From positions 1 through 14,686 of the forward strand of contig SLBU01000133.1 of the NCBI GenBank assembly GCA_007126175.1: a DNA stretch of 14,686 nucleotides. Reading direction: 5' to 3'. Below are positions 1 to 7,603 of this stretch, piece after piece. Each line of letters begins with the position of its first letter. Positions within the stretch are counted from its first letter, which is position 1. Both the position numbers and the translations under genes were made by a program. The notes beneath the pieces were generated by a model that was given only the letters and a program-made list of their open reading frames with translations, had not been told where the DNA came from and did not search any database. Source of the stretch: Kiritimatiellia bacterium. GTDB lineage: Bacteria; Verrucomicrobiota; Kiritimatiellia; UBA8416.

Positions 1-3
1 GTC

Positions 4-32
4 CTGAACTCTGAACTCTGAACACCTGAACA
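4..32. repeat. Short tandem heptamer repeat at left edge
   Basis: Four copies of a CTGAAC(T/A) heptamer lie close together. Copies at 4-10 and 11-17 read CTGAACT; copies at 18-24 and 26-32 read CTGAACA, with one extra C between the last two. The array touches the window edge and may continue to the left. It lies upstream of the MFS gene and no coding function is apparent. It could be simple-sequence DNA or the end of a longer intergenic repeat. Confidence 0.6.
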
Positions 33-142
33 CTCGCACCACAGAAAACGCTAAACAGCAAAACACCGCTTCACACGGAAACTAATTTCAAATATTTTTG
101 GCTAGGTTTTAGCAATTGTACGAGAAGTGAGAACACATAGGT

Positions 143-1408
143 ATGCGAGACACAATGCCACCCTTTTGCCCCCCCCGCAAACACGATGCGTATGCGGCGT
201 TTCGTCATCCGGCTTTCACAATCCTGTTCATTGGGGGGTTTTTGATCCACCTCGGTACTGCCGCACAGAGTGTTGCCTTCGGCTGGGAGCTCTATGTCCG
301 GACAAATTCCGTATGGCTGCTCGGGCTGACGGGACTTGTCCAAGCGATCCCGATGCTGCTGCTCACCTTACCAGCCGGATACATCGCCGATGTCTACAAC
401 CGCAAGCGCATTATCATAATCGGTCTCTGCGGCACCACCCTTACCTCGATCAGCCTCGGAGCCTTCAGTTTGGGAGAAGGTCCCGTCGTGGGTATGTTCC
501 TGCTGCTTTTCATGGATGCCTGTTTTAACCGCATTGCCGGTCCTGCATCTTCGGCCATTCTGCCCCTGCTCGTGCCGCAGGAAAACCTCGAGAACGCCAT
601 CAAATGGCGCACATCGCTCTTTCAACTCTGCGCCGTGGCAGGCCCTGCCCTAGGCGGCATCATTATTGCTTTCCACATCCCCACAGCCTACTTCTTCAGC
701 GCCTGCTGCACCACGGGCTTTCTGCTGCTTTTACGGGGCACACAGATTCCTGTTGGCAAACAAGGAAAACCGGGCTCGATCCGTCGCCAACTGCACGAAG
801 GGCTGGCTTTCGTATGGCATCAGAAGTTGATTCTCGGGACGGTATCCCTCGATATGTTTGCCGTATTACTGGGGGGGGCCGTTTATCTTCTGCCCGTATT
901 TGCACGTGACATTCTCACACACCGTCCCTTCGGGCTAAGCCCCGAGCAAACCCTCGGATGGCTCCGGGCCGCACCCGCAATCGGTGCACTACTGATGGCC
1001 CTGATCATGGCGCACCGCCCACCACTCAAACGCGCCGGGCGCAGTATGCTTATCGCTGTAGCCGCCTTTGGATTCGCAACCATTATCTTCGGGGTTTCGC
1101 GCTCGTTCTGGCTTTCATTTGCGATGCTGTTTTTAACCGGTGCCTTCGACAATATCAGCGTGGTGGTACGCCACACGTTGGTGCAACTTCGCACTCCGAA
1201 CGAGATGCGCGGACGCGTATCTGCGGTGAACTCCATGTTCATCGGAACCTCCAATGAGCTCGGTGGATTCGAGTCCGGTCTGGTGGCACGATTTTTCGGG
1301 CCGGTCTTTTCGGTGGTCAGCGGCGGGATCGGCACAATCGTGATCGTGCTGCTCTGGAGTCGCCTATTCCCTGGCCTTGGCAACCTGGGGCAACTGCATG
1401 ATGAATAA
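143..1408 (+). CDS. Major facilitator superfamily permease (EntS/MFS_3-like exporter type)
   Basis: A 421-residue polytopic inner-membrane transporter with about 12 hydrophobic segments, the usual MFS length. The loop after the second segment carries MFS motif A around residues 79-90 (GYIADVYNRKR, with G79, D83, R87 and R89). Near residues 350-362, RTPNEMRGRVSAV matches the conserved cytoplasmic loop of the EntS-type drug/siderophore exporter branch. The substrate cannot be read from sequence; efflux driven by proton exchange is the family expectation. No strong Shine-Dalgarno precedes ATG 143, and an in-frame ATG at 155 is an alternative start. The 142 bases upstream hold an AT-rich stretch (81-120) that could contain a promoter, but no clear -35/-10 pair is visible. 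The 3' end overlaps the next gene by 11 bases, implying co-translation. The gene has two 8-base homopolymers, C8 at 169-176 and G8 at 871-878. Confidence 0.9.
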   Translation: MRDTMPPFCPPRKHDAYAAFRHPAFTILFIGGFLIHLGTAAQSVAFGWELYVRTNSVWLLGLTGLVQAIPMLLLTLPAGYIADVYNRKRIIIIGLCGTTLTSISLGAFSLGEGPVVGMFLLLFMDACFNRIAGPASSAILPLLVPQENLENAIKWRTSLFQLCAVAGPALGGIIIAFHIPTAYFFSACCTTGFLLLLRGTQIPVGKQGKPGSIRRQLHEGLAFVWHQKLILGTVSLDMFAVLLGGAVYLLPVFARDILTHRPFGLSPEQTLGWLRAAPAIGALLMALIMAHRPPLKRAGRSMLIAVAAFGFATIIFGVSRSFWLSFAMLFLTGAFDNISVVVRHTLVQLRTPNEMRGRVSAVNSMFIGTSNELGGFESGLVARFFGPVFSVVSGGIGTIVIVLLWSRLFPGLGNLGQLHDE

Positions 1409-4400
1409 TCAGCCTCATAACAAAAGGGCAGAACAACTTGGCATCGCAAGCCTTGCGGGATTACTGTTGATCACCTTCTTCACTTATAGTGGCAGGGGTA
1501 CGCTCCCCACGCAGATGCTGATACCATGGGCCCGCATCACAACCCTCGTAAGTGGATGGTTCATGCACCTTTTTGGCATGCACGTATGGGCGGACGGCGA
1601 CGTGCTGCGTACAGACCTCTACGCATATGTCATCCCGGAGGGCTACCACGGGGCTGGCGTAATGCTGGTTGCGCTTGGTATGGCTGCGGGGGTGGCAATC
1701 TGGAGGCGCCACCATTTTCTGGAAGCCGGTTTTCTGGCTGCATCTTCCGTCGCGGGCGCGCTTTTCTGGAACGTCGTACGCATCACCCTGCTCATCCGCT
1801 TTGGCCCTGCACCAGCATCTGCGGCCATTTCCGGTTTGTTACGCGACACCACGATAATCGTCATGATCCTTACCATTATCAATGTGGGGCTCAACCTGCT
1901 ATTGGTCGAATCGGCCAGATACATTCGGCAACAACGGATCGATCCCCTGCCCGGAGCAGCATCGGGGGCCCTCAGCGAATTTCCACCATTTTGGCACCGG
2001 GTCCTACGGCGTTATCGCCATACCTATATCCTTATTCCAACCTTGGCCATCTTCGCCGCCGTTTCATTTGCCGCCCGACCCGCCCGGCGAACGGCAATTC
2101 TATCCGAACTTGTTGCTGATATGACCGCACAACATTCCTATGTCCATGCCCTGCGACTGGGGCATCACGTCGCTTCCCGACGCCCCGACGACACTGCCTG
2201 GCAGTTACGCCTGATCCGGATCTTGTTGCTCGCCACAAAGCCCGATCAAGCCCTCGAAGCCCTTGATGATCTCTCTGATACTGCCTTACCGGAACATATC
2301 CGGGAAATCCATTTACTGCGGACGCACGCCCATATTCTTCGGCAGGATTGGCCACAAGCACGCTCGCTCTGGAAAACACTACAGCAACAAGCCAGTGCTG
2401 ATCCCATATGGAAGATGATCTTTCTGGAAATCGCGTTGGCTCTCGGCGACCAGCAAGCCGTACTGCACTGGGCTCCGCAAGCCGTGCAGACCTTGACCCA
2501 AGCCCCGCGCATCCAACCAGCCCTTCCCCTGCTGCAAAATAGCGGTAGGGGCGACATCCTTCTGCGGGCCACGCAATGGATGTCATGGAATACCATGGAG
2601 TTCCCTCTCTTTCACAGCCAAATCATGGCGCTATTGCAGACAGGCCGCGTCAGTGATGCCGCCGAGCGCACCCAGTTCGCTTTGCAGCGCTGGCCTGCTC
2701 ACCACGACATGCTCATTCCCACACTACTGCTCACCCGCGTGAACCAGACAGAATGGGAGCCACGCTTGGCAAGGCTACTCAAGAATATCACCGAAGCAAC
2801 CGATTCCCCCGAAAAACTCCTCGCCATTGTGCATGTATCCTTTGCGCTGAATCGGCCAGATCTGGCATGGCCAGCATACCGGCGCATGCGACAGCAGTAC
2901 CCGCAGTCTCCACACGCCAAGCTGGCATTGGCAACACACGCCGAAAACTGGTTCCTGTTCCATAACCACTACCTGCGCCTTCCAGCCGCAACGCCGGGCA
3001 CAATCACTGATGTCCTCCCTCTGGCCGTCCTCGGGCAGCACGTCCCCTTCTTTCAATCCATCGCGAACCATATCCCGCACGCAGACGAACTCCCACGCAT
3101 TCTCGAAGACAAACAGCAATGGCAAGACGCATTGCGGGAAACAGCGCTGCAAGCACTGGAAAATGCCCTCCACGCGCGACGGCAGAGTCCGCAACTGCAA
3201 CTCGATTATGCCAGATTACTGGAAACAGAGGGCCACCTGGAACAAGCCCATCAAGAATGCAAAACACTTGCTTTGCAACACCCGGACTGGTCGCCCCTTG
3301 CAAACTATCACCAGGCGAGGCTGGAACAACAAGCAGGAAACCCCTGGCAAGCCTATGCCCGGCAACGCACACTGATTTTTCACGCCCCCGCGCTTGCCCC
3401 GGAACACATGCTCCCATGGCAGCAAAACTGGCCCCCACGTGCATTGCCACCTGAACCCCAAACCGCACATCAGTTACCACTCCTGATTCAGTTGGTTGAT
3501 CTACTCTGGAACAATCGTCTCCCTATCACAGCCCTCTATACCAGTCGAGAAGCCCTGCAACGCTTTCCCGATGACCCCGTAATCAGGACCATCGCAGCAG
3601 ATATCATGCTCCAGCTCGCGCAGCCTGAACATGCCTTGCATCTGCTGGAAAACACAACCATTCGCCGTTCCCCCGCCACAGATGCACTGGAAGCAGAAGC
3701 GCTACTGGCAACCGAACGTTTCACCGAGTTGCCAACCTTTCGTCGCCAACGCTTACTCTCGCCGGCATCTCCCCCCCCAGAACATCCGCCATCTGAACGA
3801 CTCACGCCAGCAGAGGCGCTCTTAACACCATTCGCGAAAGGTGAAATCACAATAATAGCGCCTCCCCCCGAGAGCCCCATCTATCCACTCTTCGAGCAGG
3901 CACGCGCCCATCCCGAAGACAGGCCTGATTTCACAATGTGGCTTATGGCAGCCGACACACGGATCGAGCAAGCCGAAAACATGTACCTCCTTACCATGCT
4001 CCTCCATGAACACCGCCAACCCGAATGGGCCGATCAAGCAGCTCGTTTAGCAGTCATGGCGAATCCACACGAACCCATCTTATGGAAAACCCTGCTGCGG
4101 GGGGCACCTGATGCCGGCGACATTCTCGACATTGCACGTTCGTTCTGCCCTGACGACCCCGATCTATGGCTCGCACAACTTGTATGGATCTCACAAACAA
4201 CCCAACGCAATCAGACACACACACATCGACGCCAACACATCCTGCTCGAAGCTCGCGAAAATGCACAATTCCCCGTGGAAACGCTCGTGCGCGCCGCCGA
4301 TTTCCTTTGGCGCGGCGAATATTACCAGCAGGCAATCGTTCTCATCAACCTGTATCATGGGCGCGAACGCGGACTGCTCGCTGCCCATCTGCTCGGCGTG

Positions 4401-5183
4401 GAGGCCGCCGAGTACACCGGCAATCGTGGACGAGCCCTGTATCACATCGAAGCCGCAATTGAAGCAGCCGGCGAGGCCGCCCCCGAACTATATGCCCGGT
4501 TCATCAGGAGCAAGATCCAAGCCGGACAGATCGACAGCGACAGTAACGTCATACATGCACTGCGTCAGCTACGCCAAGCCGAACCGGATAACACGTTCTG
4601 GACCGAACTACTTGGCTTCGTACGATACACGCGTGGTGGCAGCGATATACGCGAAGGAAGTTTTGAAATGCGCAATGCAATCCAGGCAGGCAGCACCAAC
4701 CGGCTGGCATTTCTGATTGCTGCCGATGGTCTCCGGCATGCCAACCGCGCGATGGATGCCGCGGGTATCTTGCAACAAGGGCTGGCCATACACCCAGAAG
4801 ACCCCGTCATGATCAATAACCTCGCCTATATCCTGGCAGAAAACCCAGACACCGCCCCCCAAGCAGCACAATGGATTGCCACCTTGATACCGATGGCTGA
4901 CGAAAACCCCGAAATTCGAGATACCTTGGCCTTTGTGCTTCTACGCAATAACGATCTGGAAGCCGCGCGGGAACTGCTCTCGCGCAACCTACGCGAGGCA
5001 CCCCCCGATTCCCGGATATGGTTCCGCAGCCAGATGCATCTCGCCGAACTGCTGTGGCGACAAGGTCGCACACAAGTCGCCGCCAGCATGCTGGAACAGC
5101 TTTTGCACGGAGCACGCAACATCGCAGACGAGGATCTGCTCGCCGCCAATCGCCTGCTTGTGCACATTCGTACGTCGCCTTAA
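1398..5183 (+). CDS. Exosortase-like membrane domain fused to a long TPR-repeat region; catalytic Cys absent
   Basis: About 1261 residues. Residues 1-175 form a multi-pass membrane domain with hydrophobic segments near 13-29, 39-61, 86-101, 107-135 and 151-171. Its layout follows exosortase/archaeosortase: an LxxxFGMHVW stretch, then the nucleophile segment, then FWNVVRIT (N125, R128) matching the family NxxR motif. Where exosortases have Cys-Ser-Gly this protein has Tyr83-His84-Gly85, and no cysteine occurs in the membrane domain or in several hundred residues after it. The family histidine after NxxR also appears absent (SGLLRD near 145-150). A further membrane segment lies at 209-225. The remaining ~1000 residues are helical TPR-like repeats, clearest near the C-terminus (HPEDPVMINNLAYILAE followed by NNDLEAARELL). 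A non-catalytic scaffold or partner for envelope protein sorting or exopolysaccharide assembly is inference. ATG 1398 was chosen because GGGG lies 7 bases upstream; ATG 1401 is nearly as good, and an upstream in-frame TTG at 1377 lies further inside the MFS gene. It is probably co-translated with the MFS gene. Confidence 0.85.
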   Translation: MMNNQPHNKRAEQLGIASLAGLLLITFFTYSGRGTLPTQMLIPWARITTLVSGWFMHLFGMHVWADGDVLRTDLYAYVIPEGYHGAGVMLVALGMAAGVAIWRRHHFLEAGFLAASSVAGALFWNVVRITLLIRFGPAPASAAISGLLRDTTIIVMILTIINVGLNLLLVESARYIRQQRIDPLPGAASGALSEFPPFWHRVLRRYRHTYILIPTLAIFAAVSFAARPARRTAILSELVADMTAQHSYVHALRLGHHVASRRPDDTAWQLRLIRILLLATKPDQALEALDDLSDTALPEHIREIHLLRTHAHILRQDWPQARSLWKTLQQQASADPIWKMIFLEIALALGDQQAVLHWAPQAVQTLTQAPRIQPALPLLQNSGRGDILLRATQWMSWNTMEFPLFHSQIMALLQTGRVSDAAERTQFALQRWPAHHDMLIPTLLLTRVNQTEWEPRLARLLKNITEATDSPEKLLAIVHVSFALNRPDLAWPAYRRMRQQYPQSPHAKLALATHAENWFLFHNHYLRLPAATPGTITDVLPLAVLGQHVPFFQSIANHIPHADELPRILEDKQQWQDALRETALQALENALHARRQSPQLQLDYARLLETEGHLEQAHQECKTLALQHPDWSPLANYHQARLEQQAGNPWQAYARQRTLIFHAPALAPEHMLPWQQNWPPRALPPEPQTAHQLPLLIQLVDLLWNNRLPITALYTSREALQRFPDDPVIRTIAADIMLQLAQPEHALHLLENTTIRRSPATDALEAEALLATERFTELPTFRRQRLLSPASPPPEHPPSERLTPAEALLTPFAKGEITIIAPPPESPIYPLFEQARAHPEDRPDFTMWLMAADTRIEQAENMYLLTMLLHEHRQPEWADQAARLAVMANPHEPILWKTLLRGAPDAGDILDIARSFCPDDPDLWLAQLVWISQTTQRNQTHTHRRQHILLEARENAQFPVETLVRAADFLWRGEYYQQAIVLINLYHGRERGLLAAHLLGVEAAEYTGNRGRALYHIEAAIEAAGEAAPELYARFIRSKIQAGQIDSDSNVIHALRQLRQAEPDNTFWTELLGFVRYTRGGSDIREGSFEMRNAIQAGSTNRLAFLIAADGLRHANRAMDAAGILQQGLAIHPEDPVMINNLAYILAENPDTAPQAAQWIATLIPMADENPEIRDTLAFVLLRNNDLEAARELLSRNLREAPPDSRIWFRSQMHLAELLWRQGRTQVAASMLEQLLHGARNIADEDLLAANRLLVHIRTSP

Positions 5184-6418
5184 ACGCGCGTCATGCAGAG
5201 GCAGGCATTATGCCCGCCAAACCCTAACGAATTGTTCAAGGCCACAGATACCGGCAATTCGCGGGCCGTGTTGGGCACATAATCCAAATCGCATTCAGGA
5301 TCCGCAACGAGCTGATTGATGGTCGGGGGCACCACCCCATCGCGGATGGCCATGGCACATGCAACCGACTCGACACCAGCAGCCGCACCCAGTAAATGGC
5401 CCGTCATCGATTTGGTAGAACTGATCGCGACCTTGCGTGCATGCTCGCCTAGTGCACCCTTGATCGCACGCGTCTCAATCTTATCGTTCAACGGCGTACT
5501 CGTTCCGTGTGCATTGATATAGTTGACGCTCTCTGCCGCGCGACCGGCATCGCGCAAAGCGGCCACCATTGCACGCGTGGCACCCGTACCCGCATCCATC
5601 GGTGCGGTCATGTGATACGCATCGCATGTCTGACCAAACCCGGCAATCTCGCAATAGATTTGCGCACCGCGTGCCTTGGCATGCTCGTATTCTTCGAGCA
5701 CAAGTACCGCAGCTCCTTCACCCATCACAAAACCATCCCGCTCCTTATCGAAGGGGCGACTCGCCGTCTGCGGATCCTCATTGCGCGTACTCAAAGCCTT
5801 CATCGCCGCGAACCCGGCAATCCCCAGGCCGGTAATCGAGGCTTCGGCCCCCCCTGCCACAATGACGTCGCATTCACCGCGCTGAATAATGCGCAAACCT
5901 TCACCAATCGAGTGGGCCGCCGAGGCACAAGCCGATACAACACAAAAATTGGGACCCTGTAAATTATGTTCAATCGCAATCAAACCCGAAGCCATGTTCA
6001 CGATCATCTGGGGAATCATAAAGGGCGAACAGCGCCCCGGGCCCTTCTCGACCAGCGTCGAGTGTTGGGTCTCCAGCGTGGAAAGCCCCCCAATGCCAGA
6101 GCCCACAATGGTGCCCATGCGGGTAGGATCTTCCTTGTCACGATCAAAGGCAGCATCATCCATTGCCATCTTAGCTGCCGCAATGCCAAAATGGCAAAAC
6201 CGATCCATCCGGCGCTGATCTTTCTTGGGAATAAAATCGTCAATCGGGAAATCCCGTACTTCCGCCGCGATCTGCGCGGAATATTCGGTGGGATCAAACC
6301 CCTGAATCCGGTCAATGCCACTGCGGCCTGCCACCAGATTGGTCCAGAACGTTTGCAGGTTACAGCCAATGGGTGAAACGACACCGATACCGGTAACAAC
6401 TACTCTTCTACGATCCAC
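5180..6418 (-). CDS. fabF: 3-oxoacyl-[acyl-carrier-protein] synthase II
   Basis: Condenses malonyl-ACP with acyl-ACP in the elongation cycle of type II fatty acid synthesis, in the cytosol. The 412-residue length is typical of KAS II. The thiolase-fold triad is visible: C164 in VVSACASAAHS, H304 in INAHGTSTPLND and H341 in KSMTGHLLGAAAG, with K336 just before. The glycine-rich C-terminal motif SLGFGGHN is present. The start is GTG at 6418 with GGGAG about 6 bases upstream; a nearby ATG at 6423 is out of frame. It is the last gene of the fab operon, 88 bases after acpP, behind a hairpin followed by a T run that may reduce its transcription. Its stop codon overlaps the stop of the convergent TPR gene, so there is no room for a conventional terminator between them. 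FabB is less likely given length and the acpP-fabF order. Confidence 0.96.
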   Translation of the reverse strand: MDRRRVVVTGIGVVSPIGCNLQTFWTNLVAGRSGIDRIQGFDPTEYSAQIAAEVRDFPIDDFIPKKDQRRMDRFCHFGIAAAKMAMDDAAFDRDKEDPTRMGTIVGSGIGGLSTLETQHSTLVEKGPGRCSPFMIPQMIVNMASGLIAIEHNLQGPNFCVVSACASAAHSIGEGLRIIQRGECDVIVAGGAEASITGLGIAGFAAMKALSTRNEDPQTASRPFDKERDGFVMGEGAAVLVLEEYEHAKARGAQIYCEIAGFGQTCDAYHMTAPMDAGTGATRAMVAALRDAGRAAESVNYINAHGTSTPLNDKIETRAIKGALGEHARKVAISSTKSMTGHLLGAAAGVESVACAMAIRDGVVPPTINQLVADPECDLDYVPNTARELPVSVALNNSLGFGGHNACLCMTRV

Positions 6419-6444
6419 GGCATGCTCCCTGTCTACGTTTATGA

Positions 6445-6490
6445 TAAAAAAACAGAAGAACCGGAGGGCCGTTTCGTGTACCCTCCGATT
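6445..6490 (-). terminator. Hairpin plus T run between acpP and fabF; possible attenuator
   Basis: On the minus strand AATCGGAGGG (6490-6481) pairs with CCCTCCGGTT (6468-6459) in a 10-base-pair stem with one T-G pair and a 12-base loop. A pyrimidine-rich stretch follows, ending in seven T residues (6451-6445). The T run begins about 7 bases after the stem, further than in an ideal intrinsic terminator. Partial termination here would give much more acpP than fabF mRNA, as the cell needs far more ACP than KAS. A role in mRNA 3'-end stability is the main alternative. Confidence 0.5.
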
Positions 6491-6506
6491 TTCTGGCGAT
6501 ATCCAA

Positions 6507-6746
6507 TTACGCTTCCACGCCCTTGGACTTCATATATTCAATCACCGCGCCAACTGTCGTCAGCGTCTCGGCATCCTCATCGGGAATGTCAGCGCCAAAC
6601 TCTTCCTCGAACGCCATCACCAACTCCACCGTGTCCAGCGAGTCCGCACCCAGATCATCAATGAACGAAGCCTCCGGCTTCACTTGATCTGCGTTTACAC
6701 CCAACTGCTCAACGATGATGTCTTTTACTTTGTCTTCCAATGCCAT
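6507..6746 (-). CDS. acpP: Acyl carrier protein
   Basis: Small acidic carrier that holds growing acyl chains on a 4'-phosphopantetheine arm. It is 79 residues, against 78 in E. coli. The attachment site is S37 in [15 protein letters not shown], and the order helix I, DSL, then a helix II rich in E and D ([15 protein letters not shown]) is canonical. ATG 6746 is chosen because AGGAG lies 8 bases upstream and [10 protein letters not shown] matches known ACP N-termini; a longer in-frame reading from TTG 6779 adds a lysine-rich leader that does not fit. It sits between fabG and fabF as in many bacteria, with intergenic gaps of 81 and 88 bases, each containing an inverted repeat. These gaps may allow separate control of its high expression, though no promoter is clearly visible. 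Confidence 0.97.
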   Translation of the reverse strand: MALEDKVKDIIVEQLGVNADQVKPEASFIDDLGADSLDTVELVMAFEEEFGADIPDEDAETLTTVGAVIEYMKSKGVEA

Positions 6747-6781
6747 GATCTCTTCTCCTTGCCCGTTTTTTTTCTTCAACT

Positions 6782-6804
6782 GAATCTTCTAACCGGGAAG
6801 ATTC
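6782..6804. other. Perfect 8-bp inverted repeat between fabG and acpP
   Basis: GAATCTTC (6782-6789) and GAAGATTC (6797-6804) are exact reverse complements around a 7-base loop. In the operon transcript the stem would form about 35 bases before the acpP start codon. An A-rich run follows it rather than a T run, so it does not look like a terminator. A processing or mRNA-stabilising hairpin, or a protein-binding site, are possibilities. Confidence 0.55.
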
Positions 6805-6827
6805 TACCCATCCATAGTGATACCCAC

Positions 6828-7574
6828 TTACATGAACATTCCGCCATTGACGGAAATCACCTGCCCCGTGATATATGCCGAGGCATCTGTTACCAGGAAC
6901 AGCACTCCCTTCGCCACATCAGAGGGGTCCCCAAAGCGCGCCAGCGGAATCTGCTCCAACATCTTATTCTTTATCTCCTCCGGTAACACCTCCGTCATCT
7001 TCGATGTGATGAAACCCGGTGCCACTGCATTCACGCGGATATTGCGCGCAGCCAACTCCTTCGCCGAGGACTTGGTCAAAGCGATTACCCCCGCTTTTGA
7101 TGCCGCATAGTTACATTGTCCGGCATTCCCGATCAAGCCAATAATTGAGGCAATATTGACGATCGCCCCAGACCGCGCCTTCATCATCGGACGGCTCGCA
7201 GCCTTCGTAAAAAGAAACGTGCCCTTGAGATTGACATCCAGAACGGCGTCCCAGTCGGATTCGCTCATCCGCATCATCAGCCCATCCTTGGTGATGCCGG
7301 CATTATTCACCAGCACATCGATCCGGCCCGTCGCAGCCATCACGGCATCCACCGCCTGCTGCACAGCCTCTCCGCTGCTGACATCCACCGCCAGACAATG
7401 CGTCTTGGCTCCAAGCGCCTCTACCGCTGCCGCCGTATCCGCTAACCACTCCGCATTCACATCGCACAGCGCAACGTTAGCAGCGCCAGCCGACGCCAGT
7501 TGCTCGGCAATCACGCGCCCAATGCCACGCGCAGCCCCCGTCACAATCACAGTCTGTCCTTGTAGCTCTCCCAT
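6828..7574 (-). CDS. fabG: 3-oxoacyl-[acyl-carrier-protein] reductase
   Basis: NADPH-dependent short-chain dehydrogenase that reduces 3-ketoacyl-ACP in each elongation round. It is 248 residues, within the normal range. The cofactor-binding TGAARGIG lies at 12-19, the NNAG motif at 90-93, and the catalytic tetrad is N115 (VNLKG), S143 (NIASIIG), Y156 and K160 (YAASK). The C-terminus [14 protein letters not shown] is typical of FabG. ATG 7574 is chosen because GGAGG sits about 7 bases upstream and [14 protein letters not shown] aligns with family N-termini; the frame stays open further upstream into fabD, but that part looks like out-of-frame translation. The gene follows fabD by 29 bases and precedes acpP by 81. 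Confidence 0.96.
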   Translation of the reverse strand: MGELQGQTVIVTGAARGIGRVIAEQLASAGAANVALCDVNAEWLADTAAAVEALGAKTHCLAVDVSSGEAVQQAVDAVMAATGRIDVLVNNAGITKDGLMMRMSESDWDAVLDVNLKGTFLFTKAASRPMMKARSGAIVNIASIIGLIGNAGQCNYAASKAGVIALTKSSAKELAARNIRVNAVAPGFITSKMTEVLPEEIKNKMLEQIPLARFGDPSDVAKGVLFLVTDASAYITGQVISVNGGMFM

Positions 7575-7603
7575 ACTCACCCTCCCGTGTTTTTCTACAA
7601 ATT

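Noticed and set aside
1377..1397. TTG start for the exosortase-like/TPR gene at 1377
   Set aside because: ATG 1398 and ATG 1401 are in frame just downstream, and GGGG lies 7 bases before ATG 1398. The extra seven residues would include a lone cysteine with no family similarity.
883..1449. 188-codon minus-strand open frame antisense to the MFS gene end
   Set aside because: The overlapping MFS frame carries the conserved RTPNEMRGRVSAV segment and membrane helices, while the antisense product is low-complexity and unlike any family I know.
2032..2586. 184-codon minus-strand open frame inside the TPR gene
   Set aside because: It lies wholly within the much longer plus-strand gene, shows no recognisable domain, and its composition fits a shadow frame.
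5191..5220. Imperfect inverted repeat near the end of fabF as a terminator
   Set aside because: GGCAGGCA and TGCCCGCC pair with one mismatch, but they lie in fabF C-terminal codons and no T run follows on either strand.
6747..6779. N-terminal extension of acyl carrier protein from TTG 6779
   Set aside because: The AGGAG ribosome-binding site falls inside the extension and [10 protein letters not shown] is a typical ACP start.
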